A stretch of DNA of 64,000 bases from Elusimicrobia bacterium RIFOXYA2_FULL_39_19. Lineage in GTDB: Bacteria; Elusimicrobiota; Endomicrobiia; CG1-02-37-114; XYA2-FULL-39-19. Position numbers and translations under genes: made by a program. Shown one piece after another: positions 1-9,210 of the stretch. The notes below the pieces were generated by a model that saw only the letters and a list, made by a program, of their open reading frames with translations, made no database searches and was not told where the DNA came from. The number at the start of each line of letters is the position of its first letter. Within the stretch, counting starts at the first letter, position 1. The DNA is taken from the NCBI GenBank assembly GCA_001800285.1, contig MGVC01000010.1, positions 1-64,000 on the forward strand, read 5' to 3'.

Positions 1-123
1 TCTTGTCTATTTTTTTTCATTATTCTTTCATTTTAGTTTTGACATTATCTGTCACAACAATATTTGTGCCATAAATATTATACAATATTTTGGGCATATT
101 ATAAATATTTATAATTATTAAGA

Positions 124-152
124 TTGCTTATCTTTAACATAATTTGTAAAAT
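124..152 (+). promoter_or_regulatory. Candidate sigma-70 promoter for the left glycan cluster
   Basis: TTGCTT (124-129) is followed after 17 nt by TAAAAT (147-152), which fits a vegetative promoter with a good -10 and a weaker -35. It would start transcription near 159 and leave about 20 nt of leader containing GGGAG just before the ATG at 180. A perfect TTGACA at 39-44 has no convincing -10 at 16-18 nt. The rest of bases 1-179 is very AT-rich and shows no gene. Confidence 0.4.
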
Positions 153-179
153 ATTAAAGCAAATCTACGGGAGCGTAAA

Positions 180-1067
180 ATGGAAAATATTAAAAAATGT
201 ATAATCTGCGCAGAGGAAGGCAAGATTCTTTTTAAAATGGAAGATTACACTGTCAGAAAATGCTGTCAATGCGATTTATCCTGGGTAGAAGAAGTTTTTG
301 AGGAAAGTATACTGAAAGAAAAAGATTACTACTGGGCCCGGGATTTTTTTGTAAAAAATGAAAAACTGCTCAGAGATTTTTCCAGTAACGAGGTAAAAGA
401 AATTATCAAATTATTGAAATTTAAAACCTTAGCCGGTCTTAAGTGGCTTGATATCGGCAGCGGTATTGGATACATGATTTCTGAAGCCAGAAAACTTGGC
501 GCAGAAGTAACCGGCATTGAGATAAACAAAGATACGGCAGAGCTGGTAAGAAAAAGAGAGGACCTAAACGTCCTGCATACGTCAATTAAAGAATGTAATC
601 TGCCGGAAAACAGTTTTAATGTTATAACCATCTTTGATGTGCTGGAACACCTCCTGGACCCGGAGGAAGCCCTTAAAAAAGCAAACTTTCTGCTTAAAAC
701 AGGTGGTTTGCTGGCTGTAGAAGTACCGGATGATAAAAGCCTCTTTAGAAAAATATCTTATTTTCTGCATGACGCAAGCAAAGGCAAAATCAATACATTT
801 ATAAGGCATGCTTTTCACAAACATCCCGGCGGCCACAGAATTGCCTATTCAAAAAAATCCCTAAATATACTGCTTGAAAAACACAGGTTCAAGGTTTTTC
901 ATACCGGCAAAACCATGATACCCTATGCTTTGTTTATTGACGAAACCATAAGAAACAAGAAATTCTTTTCAAAAATATTCTATTTCACAGTATCTTCAGC
1001 CATTTATTTTCTTTCAATCTTAACCGGCACCCAGAACAGAATAAAACTCTATGCAAAAAAAATATAA
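180..1067 (+). CDS. Class I SAM-dependent methyltransferase with N-terminal zinc-knuckle-like motif
   Basis: The 295-residue protein has a Rossmann methyltransferase core. Motif I is LDIGSGIGY (90-98), the acidic residue binding the ribose is E114, and the post-motif is FDVLEHL (152-158). The N-terminus has C7-x2-C10 and C28/C29...C31, a small metal-binding knuckle shared with two other methyltransferase domains in this cluster. The C-terminal ~30 residues are hydrophobic and may touch the membrane. GGGAG precedes the ATG. The gene overlaps the next glycosyltransferase gene by 17 nt, so it probably modifies a sugar or lipid-linked glycan intermediate; the substrate is unknown. Confidence 0.85.
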   Translation: MENIKKCIICAEEGKILFKMEDYTVRKCCQCDLSWVEEVFEESILKEKDYYWARDFFVKNEKLLRDFSSNEVKEIIKLLKFKTLAGLKWLDIGSGIGYMISEARKLGAEVTGIEINKDTAELVRKREDLNVLHTSIKECNLPENSFNVITIFDVLEHLLDPEEALKKANFLLKTGGLLAVEVPDDKSLFRKISYFLHDASKGKINTFIRHAFHKHPGGHRIAYSKKSLNILLEKHRFKVFHTGKTMIPYALFIDETIRNKKFFSKIFYFTVSSAIYFLSILTGTQNRIKLYAKKI

Positions 1068-2934
1068 AATACTTTTTGTTGACACTCCCATCAATCCTCC
1101 TGGGGGCGGCCAGTTCAGCCTGCTGTTAATATTAAAAAATCTTAACCGCGATATTTTTACACCTATCGTTTATCTTCCTGAAGAAAGCATGTACTCCAAA
1201 ATCCTGGAAGAAAACGGCATAGCCTTTGAGCATGTAAGCCTTAGCAAAACATATTCCTCCTTAGCTTCGCTGAAACCTGATATCATCCATTGCAATGCCC
1301 CTACAACAAAATATAGTTTTATTCTTGCATTTTCAGCCGCCTGCCTGAAAATTCCTTTTGTCTGGCATGTCCGTGTTACGCAGTCAGTAGGCTGGAGAGA
1401 TAGCCTCATGGCGCGTTACAGCTCAAAAATAATTACCATTTCAGATGCCGTACTTCACAAAATACCGCTTAAGTACAGGCATAAGGTTGAAAAAATATTC
1501 AACGCCATAGATACCAGTACGTTTCATTCCGGAATTGACCCTTCCGCATTAAGAGAAGAATTTGGCATTAAAGAAAATGAATTAATTATTGGAATGATAG
1601 GAAGGCTGGATGGCTGGAAACATCAGGAATGTTTTATTGAAAGCGCCTCACTGATAAACCAGAAAGTGTCAAACTGCAAATTTTTTATAGTAGGGTCCGG
1701 TATAAACGAAAAAGCCCTTAAAAATATTGCTGCAAATTCTCCAATAAAAGACAAAATTATTTTCACGGGATACCGAAAAGATATTGCACAGATGAGCTCC
1801 CTGTTTTGTCTTATGATTCATACAGCGGAAAATGAAGCATTCGGCAGAACCATTGTAGAAGCCATGGCCTGCGCAAGGCCTGTTATAGCCATGAATAGCG
1901 GAGGACCTAAAGAAATAATTGAAAATGCAGTTGACGGCTTTATTACCGCCTGTAACCCTGACCAAATAGCAGAAATTGCAGTAAGGCTCCTTACAGATAA
2001 AAACCTTTATAAAACAATTGCCGAAAATGCAGAAAAGAAAATTAAGAAATGTTTTTCAATAGACCAACAGATTTCGAAAATAGAAAACATTTACAAAACA
2101 CTTATTGAAATTTATTATCCGGACATAAAGTGCAACCTCTGCGGAAACTCTTCTTTCGAGATGTTTGAAAGAGGTAACACCCTGAATGTTTTAAAATGCC
2201 GTACCTGCGGGCTGGTTTTTTTAAACCCCATACCCGATACTTCTATTTTAAAAGACAATTATACCGGCGCTTATTACAAGCCCTGGATAGACAACCTGCA
2301 AACAAGCAGATTGAAACTTTTTAGTAACCGCTGGAACAGGATAGGCAGGCATGTTAATAAAGGCAAAATACTTGATGTCGGCTGCGGGCTGGGTGAATTT
2401 CTGGAGTATGCAAAGAAAAACGGTGCGTACCCAACCGGAACTGAGCTGTCTTCCTATGCAGCAAACTACGTAAAAGAAAAACACGGGATTGACGTAATCA
2501 ACGGCACTCTTGAATCCGCAAAGTTTCCTGCCGATAATTTTGATTTTATTTCTATCTGGCACGTACTTGAACATGTTCCTGACCCGACATCTACCTTAAA
2601 AGAAATGCACCGTATTCTTAAGCCGGCAGGCAAAGCAGTGATAGCAGTGCCCAATTTGAATAATATTTTATACCGCCTTGTTTATTTTATTTTCAAAAGA
2701 AAAATACCCAGATTGTTCACAGAAAAAGAAAGAGAATTTCATGTGTATTTCTATACACATGCCACCCTTAGAAAAATGCTTACCAAGGCAGGATTTAGAA
2801 TAATTGAAGAAAGAATTGATATTGACAGGTCTTTCTGGGCAGAAAAACTTATAGACCGGATATCTTATGTCCTTTATAAACTTACCGGAATAAACACAGG
2901 CATTGCTATAGAATTCTTAGTTGAGAAACCTTAA
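1051..2934 (+). CDS. Bifunctional protein: GT4 glycosyltransferase fused to zinc-ribbon SAM methyltransferase
   Basis: The 627 residues carry two enzymes in one frame. Residues 1-350 are a GT-B fold glycosyltransferase of family 4, with a glycine-rich N-terminal loop (PGGGQF) and the nucleotide-sugar-binding EX7E motif at E262...E270. A linker leads to a four-cysteine knuckle (C361, C364, C383, C386). The class I methyltransferase follows, with motif I LDVGCGLGEF (441-450) and HVLEH (504-508). The methyltransferase half matches the stand-alone gene at 7122. The start overlaps the upstream gene by 17 nt and lacks a clear ribosome-binding site, so translation is probably coupled. The inference is sequential sugar transfer and methylation of a surface glycan. 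Confidence 0.85.
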   Translation: MQKKYKILFVDTPINPPGGGQFSLLLILKNLNRDIFTPIVYLPEESMYSKILEENGIAFEHVSLSKTYSSLASLKPDIIHCNAPTTKYSFILAFSAACLKIPFVWHVRVTQSVGWRDSLMARYSSKIITISDAVLHKIPLKYRHKVEKIFNAIDTSTFHSGIDPSALREEFGIKENELIIGMIGRLDGWKHQECFIESASLINQKVSNCKFFIVGSGINEKALKNIAANSPIKDKIIFTGYRKDIAQMSSLFCLMIHTAENEAFGRTIVEAMACARPVIAMNSGGPKEIIENAVDGFITACNPDQIAEIAVRLLTDKNLYKTIAENAEKKIKKCFSIDQQISKIENIYKTLIEIYYPDIKCNLCGNSSFEMFERGNTLNVLKCRTCGLVFLNPIPDTSILKDNYTGAYYKPWIDNLQTSRLKLFSNRWNRIGRHVNKGKILDVGCGLGEFLEYAKKNGAYPTGTELSSYAANYVKEKHGIDVINGTLESAKFPADNFDFISIWHVLEHVPDPTSTLKEMHRILKPAGKAVIAVPNLNNILYRLVYFIFKRKIPRLFTEKEREFHVYFYTHATLRKMLTKAGFRIIEERIDIDRSFWAEKLIDRISYVLYKLTGINTGIAIEFLVEKP

Positions 2935-4022
2935 TGATCATAGGCATAGACAGCAGGGAACTGACACACACCATGACCGGCACCGGCAGAACATTATTAA
3001 ATCTGCTGGAATACATTTCTAAAAATCCGGACCAAAACACCTATCACCTGTTCGGCAATCAAAAAACAAACCTTAATTTCTCATTTCTGAATAACAAAAC
3101 CTTTGTAAAAAATATAATCCCCGAAAAATTCACCTTTTTATGGGACCACTATACTTTAAAACAGCATGTTAAAGCTGCAGGCGTAGAATTGTTTTTTTCC
3201 CCGTACTACAAAGCGCCCTTTATAAAAAACATACCGGCAGTAATAGTAATTTTTGATATTTTTTACCTTAAAATCAAACCCTATTCCCGACGCTACTGCC
3301 GGAATATCTATTACAAAATCAAACTCAAATATAATTGCAGGAAAGCCTACAAAGTAATTACCGGTTCAGAATTTTCAAAAAAAGATTTAGTTGAATATTT
3401 AAACATTCCCAAAGATAAAATCACAGTAATTCCGCTTTCTATTGACAGCAGATACACACCTGCTTCCCGGGAGGCTGTTAACGCAGTAAGAAAAAAATAC
3501 TCTTTGGACAAAAAATACCTGCTCTGCGTGGGCAACTCAAGCCCGCACAAAAACATCAACCTGCTGATAGAAGCCTTTAAAGGGCTTCCGGAAAACATCA
3601 GGAGGGACTATCAGCTTGTTCTGGCGGGAATAAAAAAATCAAACACTGATTACGGCCCCGGTATAATAACAGCGGGTTTTATTTCTGACTCAGACCTGCC
3701 TGCGCTATACTCCGGCGCCGAGCTGTTTGTTTTCCCTTCATTATACGAAGGGTTCGGTTTGCCGGTACTTGAAGCCATGGCGTGTCAATGCCCGGTATTA
3801 ACTTCCAGCTCATCAAGCCTTCCTGAAATAGCCGGTGCGGCGGCGGAATATTTCAATCCTAATTATGCCAATGAACTTAAAAACAAAATACAGGCATTGC
3901 TAAACAACCCGGCGTTAATGAACCGGCTGAAACAAAAAGGTTTTGAAAGAGCAAAATTATTTTCTTCAGACAAAATGTCTAAAGATATTTTAAATATCCT
4001 AAAATCTGCAAAAGAGAAGTAA
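2934..4022 (+). CDS. GT4-family glycosyltransferase
   Basis: The 362-residue GT-B glycosyltransferase starts with the usual 'IGIDSREL' strand and a glycine-containing loop (MTGTGRT). It carries the EX7E motif E272-GFGLPVL-E280, followed by a P-V-L-T-S stretch that lines the donor site. It should use a nucleotide sugar to extend a lipid-linked glycan on the cytoplasmic side of the membrane. The ATG overlaps the preceding stop codon (TAATG), which indicates tight coupling with the fused GT/methyltransferase. The sugar specificity cannot be read from sequence. Confidence 0.88.
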   Translation: MIIGIDSRELTHTMTGTGRTLLNLLEYISKNPDQNTYHLFGNQKTNLNFSFLNNKTFVKNIIPEKFTFLWDHYTLKQHVKAAGVELFFSPYYKAPFIKNIPAVIVIFDIFYLKIKPYSRRYCRNIYYKIKLKYNCRKAYKVITGSEFSKKDLVEYLNIPKDKITVIPLSIDSRYTPASREAVNAVRKKYSLDKKYLLCVGNSSPHKNINLLIEAFKGLPENIRRDYQLVLAGIKKSNTDYGPGIITAGFISDSDLPALYSGAELFVFPSLYEGFGLPVLEAMACQCPVLTSSSSSLPEIAGAAAEYFNPNYANELKNKIQALLNNPALMNRLKQKGFERAKLFSSDKMSKDILNILKSAKEK

Positions 4023-4028
4023 TTTCTT

Positions 4029-7000
4029 ATGTGCGGTATCTGCGGATTCACTTCTACTGAAAACAAACAGCTGCTTCAGGCTATGACGGATGCTTTAATA
4101 CACCGCGGGCCTGACGGCTCTGGTTATTATGCTGATAACCAGGTATCCCTTGGCATGCGCCGGCTCAAAGTAATAGACCTTAATACGGGCGACCAGCCTA
4201 TATATAACGAAGATAAATCACTGGTAATAATTTTTAACGGCGAAATATATAACTTCAAAGCCCTCCGCAAAAACCTTTCCGCCAAAGGCCACATTTTTAA
4301 AACCCAATCTGATACAGAAGTAATCATACACCTTTATGAAGAATATAAAGAAAATTGTGTGACTTACCTTGCCGGCATGTTTGCTTTTTCAATATGGGAC
4401 ATAAAAAACAAGAAATTATTCATTGCCAGAGACCGGATAGGCATCAAACCCCTTTATTACTCCCTGAAAGGAAACCGGCTGATTTTTTCTTCTGAAATAA
4501 ACTCCCTTGTTAAATACCCTGACATATCAAGAGAAACAGACCCGTTATCCTTAAACGAATATCTTACCTTTCTATACATTCCTTCCCCTAATACAATATA
4601 TAAGGAAGTAAAACAGCTGCCGGCCGGTTATTATCTGACATGGGAAGCCGGAAAAACTGATATTAAAAAGTACTGGGATTTGAATTTTAATGATAATCCC
4701 GGACAAAATGAAGAATTCTATCTTGATAAGTTTGATGCCTTGCTTCAAACAGTGGTTAAAGAACATTTAATCAGTGATGTACCAACGGGTATATTTCTTT
4801 CCGGGGGCATTGATTCCAGCCTTATCTGTGCCGTAGCTGCCAAGACTTCCGGCAGCAGCATAAATACATTCAGCCTTGGCTTTTCAAAAAAAGATTCTAC
4901 TTTCAATGAGCTGGATAAAGCAAAAATCGTTTCTGACCACCTTAAAACCAAACACACCGAACATATTGTTTCTCCTGATATAAAAAATCTTACTGAGGCC
5001 ATCACCGCCAGTATGGGCCAGCCTTTTGCAGATTCGTCAGCGCTGGTAAACTACCTGATATCAAACATCAGCAGAAAAGACCTTACCGTTGCGCTTACAG
5101 GCATTGGCGGTGACGAACTCTTCTTTGGCTATCCCAGGTACCAGGGCATAAAACTTTCCACATTACTACCAAGAATTAAATTCCCAGACTTATTTATTAA
5201 CTCTATTCCCGAAACCTATTCTTCCTATAATTACACAGGCCGGATAAAAAGATTTCTCCAGGCCATGGAGCTGGATACCTTTGACAAGTACCTTTCCTAC
5301 ATTTCCTTTTATTATAAAAATGAAAAAAACAGGCTGTATACCGAATCTTATTCGGCATTACTTGCCGCCGAAACCCGGAAAAACGCCCACAAAGAATATT
5401 TTGATTCCTGCCGCTCAAAATCGCTGATGAACAGGATTTCCTATGTGGATATAAAGGCTTATTTGAAAAATGACCTGCTTTACATGGCTGATGCCATGAG
5501 CATGGCAAACTCGCTTGAACTGAGAGTGCCCTTATGTGACCACCGCATTGTAGAGTTTGCAGCAGAAATGCCTGTCGCACTTAAAATGAAAGGGTTTAAA
5601 TTAAAACACTTCCTTAAAAAACTTTCAGCAAGGTATCTGCCTGAAGAGATTCTTCATAAGAAAAAGCAGGGTTTTATGGTACCCATTGCCCGTATATTAA
5701 GGGATAAACTTAGAGCAGATGTTGAAGATTTTATTAAAAAGAAAGAATTTTCATCTTATCTGAACTATGATTACATCCATACCATGTGGCAGGTTCATCT
5801 AAACGGCAAACGCAACTACGCTGATCAGTTCTGGAGCTTCCTGATTCTTGAAAAATGGAAAACCTTAAACAACGTTGAATTTCCAACTGTTTCCGTGCAC
5901 AAATACAAAACAGAAAAGAAACTGAACATTCTGCTGGTATCAGACATTATTTTTGAAGATACTGAAGGCGGTTCCGGCAGAATGGTAACGGAAATGTCAA
6001 AAGCAATGGTAAGGAAAGGGCACTCTGTTACCATAATAACAAGAAATCCCGGTAACGCCCCTGAATTTGAAATAAGAGACACCAGAGAAATTATCCGCTA
6101 TCCTATTTCAACGGATTTGTCGTTGTCAATTTTTAGTTCCTGGGTTAGTCTTAATAAGCTTATCTCAAAACACCTGAAAAACAAACACTTTGATTTGATT
6201 AACTACTATCACCCGCTATCCGCATTGCTGGTAAATTATAACCCGCTTTTTAAAAATGTTCCGAAATTTTATAATTTTAATTCTCCCTGGCACGAAGAAT
6301 ACGAAATCCGGCAGAAGGAAATGGGACATTTGCATCTATTTTCAACTAAACTAAAATCATTTTTAAGGAAAAATATTGAAAAAAACATGATAAATGCCTG
6401 CAGGCATACCGGCGTTTTAAGCGCTTTTATGAAAGACCGCATGATAAAATACCACCATACAGATAAAAACACCATTACCATTGTACCCGGCGGCATAGAT
6501 ACCGCCAGATTTAGTCCAATAGAAAATGTAAATACAGCCAGAGACTCATTAAGTATGAGCAGGCAAAGCAAAATTCTTTTTACCGTAAGAAACCTTGAGC
6601 CAAGAATGGGCCTGGAAAACCTTACTCTTGCCATGAAAAATATTTTAAAAGTTCATCCTGACACATTGTTGTATATCGGCGGCAATGGTTCCATGAAACA
6701 AAAGCTTGAAGAACTTATAGAAGACCTCAAGCTTAACAACTCCGTTATACTGACCGGATTTATAGAAGATGATAAACTGCCGCTTTATTATCAGGCCGCA
6801 GATCTGTTTATCCTGCCGACAACAGAATTGGAAGGATTCGGATTAGTTACCGTAGAAGCGCTTTCCTGCGGTACCCCGGCACTTGGCACACCTATTGGCT
6901 CCACAAATGAAGTTTTAAAGGAACTTAACCTGCTGTTTAAATCACCCTCTCCGGAAGATATGGCAATTAAGATAAATGAATACCTGTCAAAATCTCAACA

Positions 7001-7106
7001 GGAAATTACCCTACTAAAAGAAAAATCCAGGCAGTTTGTGCTAAACACCTACTCCTGGGAAAAAGGCGCTGACAGTATGCTTGATATATTTCGTAAATCA
7101 AACTAA
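4029..7106 (+). CDS. Fusion of asparagine synthetase (AsnB-type) with a GT4 glycosyltransferase
   Basis: This 1025-residue protein is a complete glutamine-hydrolysing asparagine synthetase followed in frame by a complete glycosyltransferase. The N-terminal nucleophile is Cys2 (MCGICG), and the glutaminase part includes HRGPDGSG. The synthetase part has the pyrophosphatase loop SGGIDSS at 258-264. The AsnB part ends near residue 612. After a short charged linker, a GT-B domain begins near 630 (NILLVSDI) and has the EX7E motif E935-GFGLVTV-E943. Stand-alone AsnB homologues are common in O-antigen and EPS loci, where they amidate sugar or carrier carboxylates. The fusion suggests amidation coupled to sugar transfer. 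No stop or frameshift interrupts the junction. Confidence 0.9.
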   Translation: MCGICGFTSTENKQLLQAMTDALIHRGPDGSGYYADNQVSLGMRRLKVIDLNTGDQPIYNEDKSLVIIFNGEIYNFKALRKNLSAKGHIFKTQSDTEVIIHLYEEYKENCVTYLAGMFAFSIWDIKNKKLFIARDRIGIKPLYYSLKGNRLIFSSEINSLVKYPDISRETDPLSLNEYLTFLYIPSPNTIYKEVKQLPAGYYLTWEAGKTDIKKYWDLNFNDNPGQNEEFYLDKFDALLQTVVKEHLISDVPTGIFLSGGIDSSLICAVAAKTSGSSINTFSLGFSKKDSTFNELDKAKIVSDHLKTKHTEHIVSPDIKNLTEAITASMGQPFADSSALVNYLISNISRKDLTVALTGIGGDELFFGYPRYQGIKLSTLLPRIKFPDLFINSIPETYSSYNYTGRIKRFLQAMELDTFDKYLSYISFYYKNEKNRLYTESYSALLAAETRKNAHKEYFDSCRSKSLMNRISYVDIKAYLKNDLLYMADAMSMANSLELRVPLCDHRIVEFAAEMPVALKMKGFKLKHFLKKLSARYLPEEILHKKKQGFMVPIARILRDKLRADVEDFIKKKEFSSYLNYDYIHTMWQVHLNGKRNYADQFWSFLILEKWKTLNNVEFPTVSVHKYKTEKKLNILLVSDIIFEDTEGGSGRMVTEMSKAMVRKGHSVTIITRNPGNAPEFEIRDTREIIRYPISTDLSLSIFSSWVSLNKLISKHLKNKHFDLINYYHPLSALLVNYNPLFKNVPKFYNFNSPWHEEYEIRQKEMGHLHLFSTKLKSFLRKNIEKNMINACRHTGVLSAFMKDRMIKYHHTDKNTITIVPGGIDTARFSPIENVNTARDSLSMSRQSKILFTVRNLEPRMGLENLTLAMKNILKVHPDTLLYIGGNGSMKQKLEELIEDLKLNNSVILTGFIEDDKLPLYYQAADLFILPTTELEGFGLVTVEALSCGTPALGTPIGSTNEVLKELNLLFKSPSPEDMAIKINEYLSKSQQEITLLKEKSRQFVLNTYSWEKGADSMLDIFRKSN

Positions 7107-7121
7107 ACAGAGGTTATCTTA

Positions 7122-8000
7122 ATGGAAAGTAATTCATCACTGGAATTTGTAAAATGCAATGTCTGCGGGGCAGATAAAACCAGAACAATCATACCTACAA
7201 TGAAAAACCTTGTAAAATGCCTAAACTGCGGGCTTATTTACAGAAATCCCAGAATTCATCAAGAAGCATGGATTGACTCCCAGAAACAATCCCCTTATAA
7301 AAATACCGAGCTCACCTTTCACAGCGCAGAAGAAAATATAATGAAACACACCATTTCAAGGCTCCAGAAAAGATTTAAAGGAAAATCCGTGAAACTGATT
7401 GATATCGGCTGCGGTTTTGGGGCTTTTCTAAACCTTATAAAAGATTCCGGCTGGGACATAAGCGGTATGGATGTCTGTAAGGATGCTACTGATTTTGTAA
7501 AAGACAAACTTAATATTCCCGTGCTCTGTACCTACATTACCAACTCCGGATTAAAAGACAACACTTTTGACCTGGTTACCATGTTCAGCGTGATTGACAT
7601 GTTAAACGACCCTAAAAAGCAGCTGCAGGATGTAGCGCGCATACTTAAAAAAGACGGGTTGCTTGTTATGCGCATAAATAACGGACTCTGGCATGCCGCT
7701 CTTTCCAGGTTTAATTTTTTACTGAACAGAATTGGCATTTATCCCGCCGTAATACACCTTTACGCATTAAGGCCTAAAGATGTAAAGAAACTGCTCGAAC
7801 TTACCGGTTATAAAAACATAGTTATAGAAAACTCAAAATTTACCAAAGGAGATATTTATAATACAGGCGGGGTTTTCGGCAAATATTTTGTAATTCTTGG
7901 AAAGTTTGCCATGTACTACTTCTCCGAGATGGTTTACTATTTCTCATTTAAACAAATTGCCCTATTTCCCACAATAATGGCCTATGCCCAAAAAAACTAA
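7122..8000 (+). CDS. SAM-dependent methyltransferase with N-terminal zinc ribbon
   Basis: The 292-residue protein starts with a four-cysteine knuckle (C12, C15, C33, C36; 'KCLNCGLIYRNP'). The Rossmann core follows, with LIDIGCGFGAF as motif I. The usual D/E-VLEH post-motif reads FSVIDML, so the catalytic or binding details differ from its neighbours. It is clearly related to the methyltransferase half of the fused gene at 1051. The C-terminal ~50 residues are hydrophobic. GAGG lies about 10 nt before the ATG. It probably methylates a sugar within the glycan pathway of this cluster. Confidence 0.83.
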   Translation: MESNSSLEFVKCNVCGADKTRTIIPTMKNLVKCLNCGLIYRNPRIHQEAWIDSQKQSPYKNTELTFHSAEENIMKHTISRLQKRFKGKSVKLIDIGCGFGAFLNLIKDSGWDISGMDVCKDATDFVKDKLNIPVLCTYITNSGLKDNTFDLVTMFSVIDMLNDPKKQLQDVARILKKDGLLVMRINNGLWHAALSRFNFLLNRIGIYPAVIHLYALRPKDVKKLLELTGYKNIVIENSKFTKGDIYNTGGVFGKYFVILGKFAMYYFSEMVYYFSFKQIALFPTIMAYAQKN

Positions 8001-9210
8001 AATATTCCATATTATTACCAGGCTTGATAAAGGCGGGTCCGCGGAAAACACCATAATTACCTGCAGGCAGACAAACACGGAAAAGTTTGATTCTCACCTG
8101 CTGTTTGGGCCCAGTAATTTTAAAATCAGCGAGCTGTCGGGAATAAAGTATTTTCAAATCAAAAACCTTGAAAGAGAAATATCCCTTTTTACGGATATTA
8201 AAGCCTTTTTTGAAATTGCGCGCCTGTTAAAAACCGAACACCCTGATATTCTTCATACCCATTCTTCAAAAGCAGGTTTTCTCGGCAGATGGGCTGCCTT
8301 TTACGTTAATCATATTTCAAAGTTCACTCGTAACCATACAACGAGTAACCCCGTCGATTTTGGCACGACAGGCAAATCTCAAATCTCAATTAAGATAGTT
8401 CACACTCCGCACGGCCATGTATTTTATGGATACTCCGGACTTATAAAAACAAAACTGTTTATTATTCTTGAAAAAATTACCGCTCTTATAACTGATAAGC
8501 TGATAGCCCTGACAGAAGGCGAACGGGACGAATCAATAGCTTTTGGCGTAGGCAACATCGGACAATGGGCAGTTGTGCACAGCGGTGTTGATTACCCGGT
8601 AAATCTTGATTTTAACACTTCGGAGCTGAAAAAACAGCTAGACATAAGACCTGAAGCAGTGGTTATAGGTTCAGTAGCCCGGCTTGACCCGGTAAAAGGA
8701 ATAGTTCACCTTGTTGACGCATTCAAACTGCTTATTGATTACTCTTTACCGTTACCGGCTTATCTATTAATTGTCGGTGACGGCACAGAAAGAAAAAACA
8801 TAGAAAGCACAATTCAATCACTTAACTTGAAAAATAAAGTTATTCTTACCGGGATGAGAAATGATGTTATAAACCTCATGTCTATCATGGATATTTATGT
8901 TCAACCATCTTTAAATGAAGGCATGGGAAAAACCATTTTACAGGCCATGCTTCTGAAAAAAGCGGTTATTGGCACAAACGTTCAGGGCATACCCAGCCTT
9001 ATTAAGCATAATGATACAGGCATTTTAGTAAAACCGGCATCACCGCAGGAATTGGCAGAAGAAATTGAAAAGCTTATTAATGATAAAACCTATGCGGAAA
9101 AACTGGGTGCAAATGCTTATGCTTTCGTAACTGAAAAAAAAGACGGATTTCTTAAGTTCAGCCCGGAAAGAATGGTCTTTCTTTTAGAACAAATCTATGA
9201 AAATCTATAA
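7984..9210 (+). CDS. GT4 glycosyltransferase carrying an in-frame insertion
   Basis: The 408-residue GT-B enzyme is of the type seen in EPS and O-antigen clusters, with an HTHSSKAGF motif (from H91) and a THPGH-like acceptor-loop motif, TPHGH (141-145). Two things are unusual. Residues ~113-136 are extra sequence between the helix ending in 'GRWAAFYV' and the strand 'IKIVHTPHGH'; they are encoded by a hairpin and tandem micro-repeats. The second glutamate of EX7E is glutamine (E312...Q320). The gene overlaps the preceding and following genes by 17 and 14 nt. Most residues needed for donor binding remain, so the enzyme may be active. Confidence 0.85.
   Translation: MPKKTKIFHIITRLDKGGSAENTIITCRQTNTEKFDSHLLFGPSNFKISELSGIKYFQIKNLEREISLFTDIKAFFEIARLLKTEHPDILHTHSSKAGFLGRWAAFYVNHISKFTRNHTTSNPVDFGTTGKSQISIKIVHTPHGHVFYGYSGLIKTKLFIILEKITALITDKLIALTEGERDESIAFGVGNIGQWAVVHSGVDYPVNLDFNTSELKKQLDIRPEAVVIGSVARLDPVKGIVHLVDAFKLLIDYSLPLPAYLLIVGDGTERKNIESTIQSLNLKNKVILTGMRNDVINLMSIMDIYVQPSLNEGMGKTILQAMLLKKAVIGTNVQGIPSLIKHNDTGILVKPASPQELAEEIEKLINDKTYAEKLGANAYAFVTEKKDGFLKFSPERMVFLLEQIYENL
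8320..8391 (+). repeat. Micro-repeat insertion inside a glycosyltransferase gene
   Basis: This stretch keeps the reading frame but looks foreign to the fold. ACTCGT (8326-8331) and ACGAGT (8341-8346) form a 6-bp inverted repeat. Further on, CAAATCTC and AAATCTCAA form a direct repeat. It encodes residues ~113-136, a polar segment placed between two core secondary-structure elements of the GT-B fold. No second full copy was seen in the window, so calling it a mobile micro-repeat is an inference. Confidence 0.4.

Noticed and set aside
39-44. Perfect TTGACA near the left edge
   Set aside because: No -10-like hexamer lies at 16-18 nt spacing, so it was not called as the main promoter; TTGCTT/TAAAAT at 124-152 fits better.
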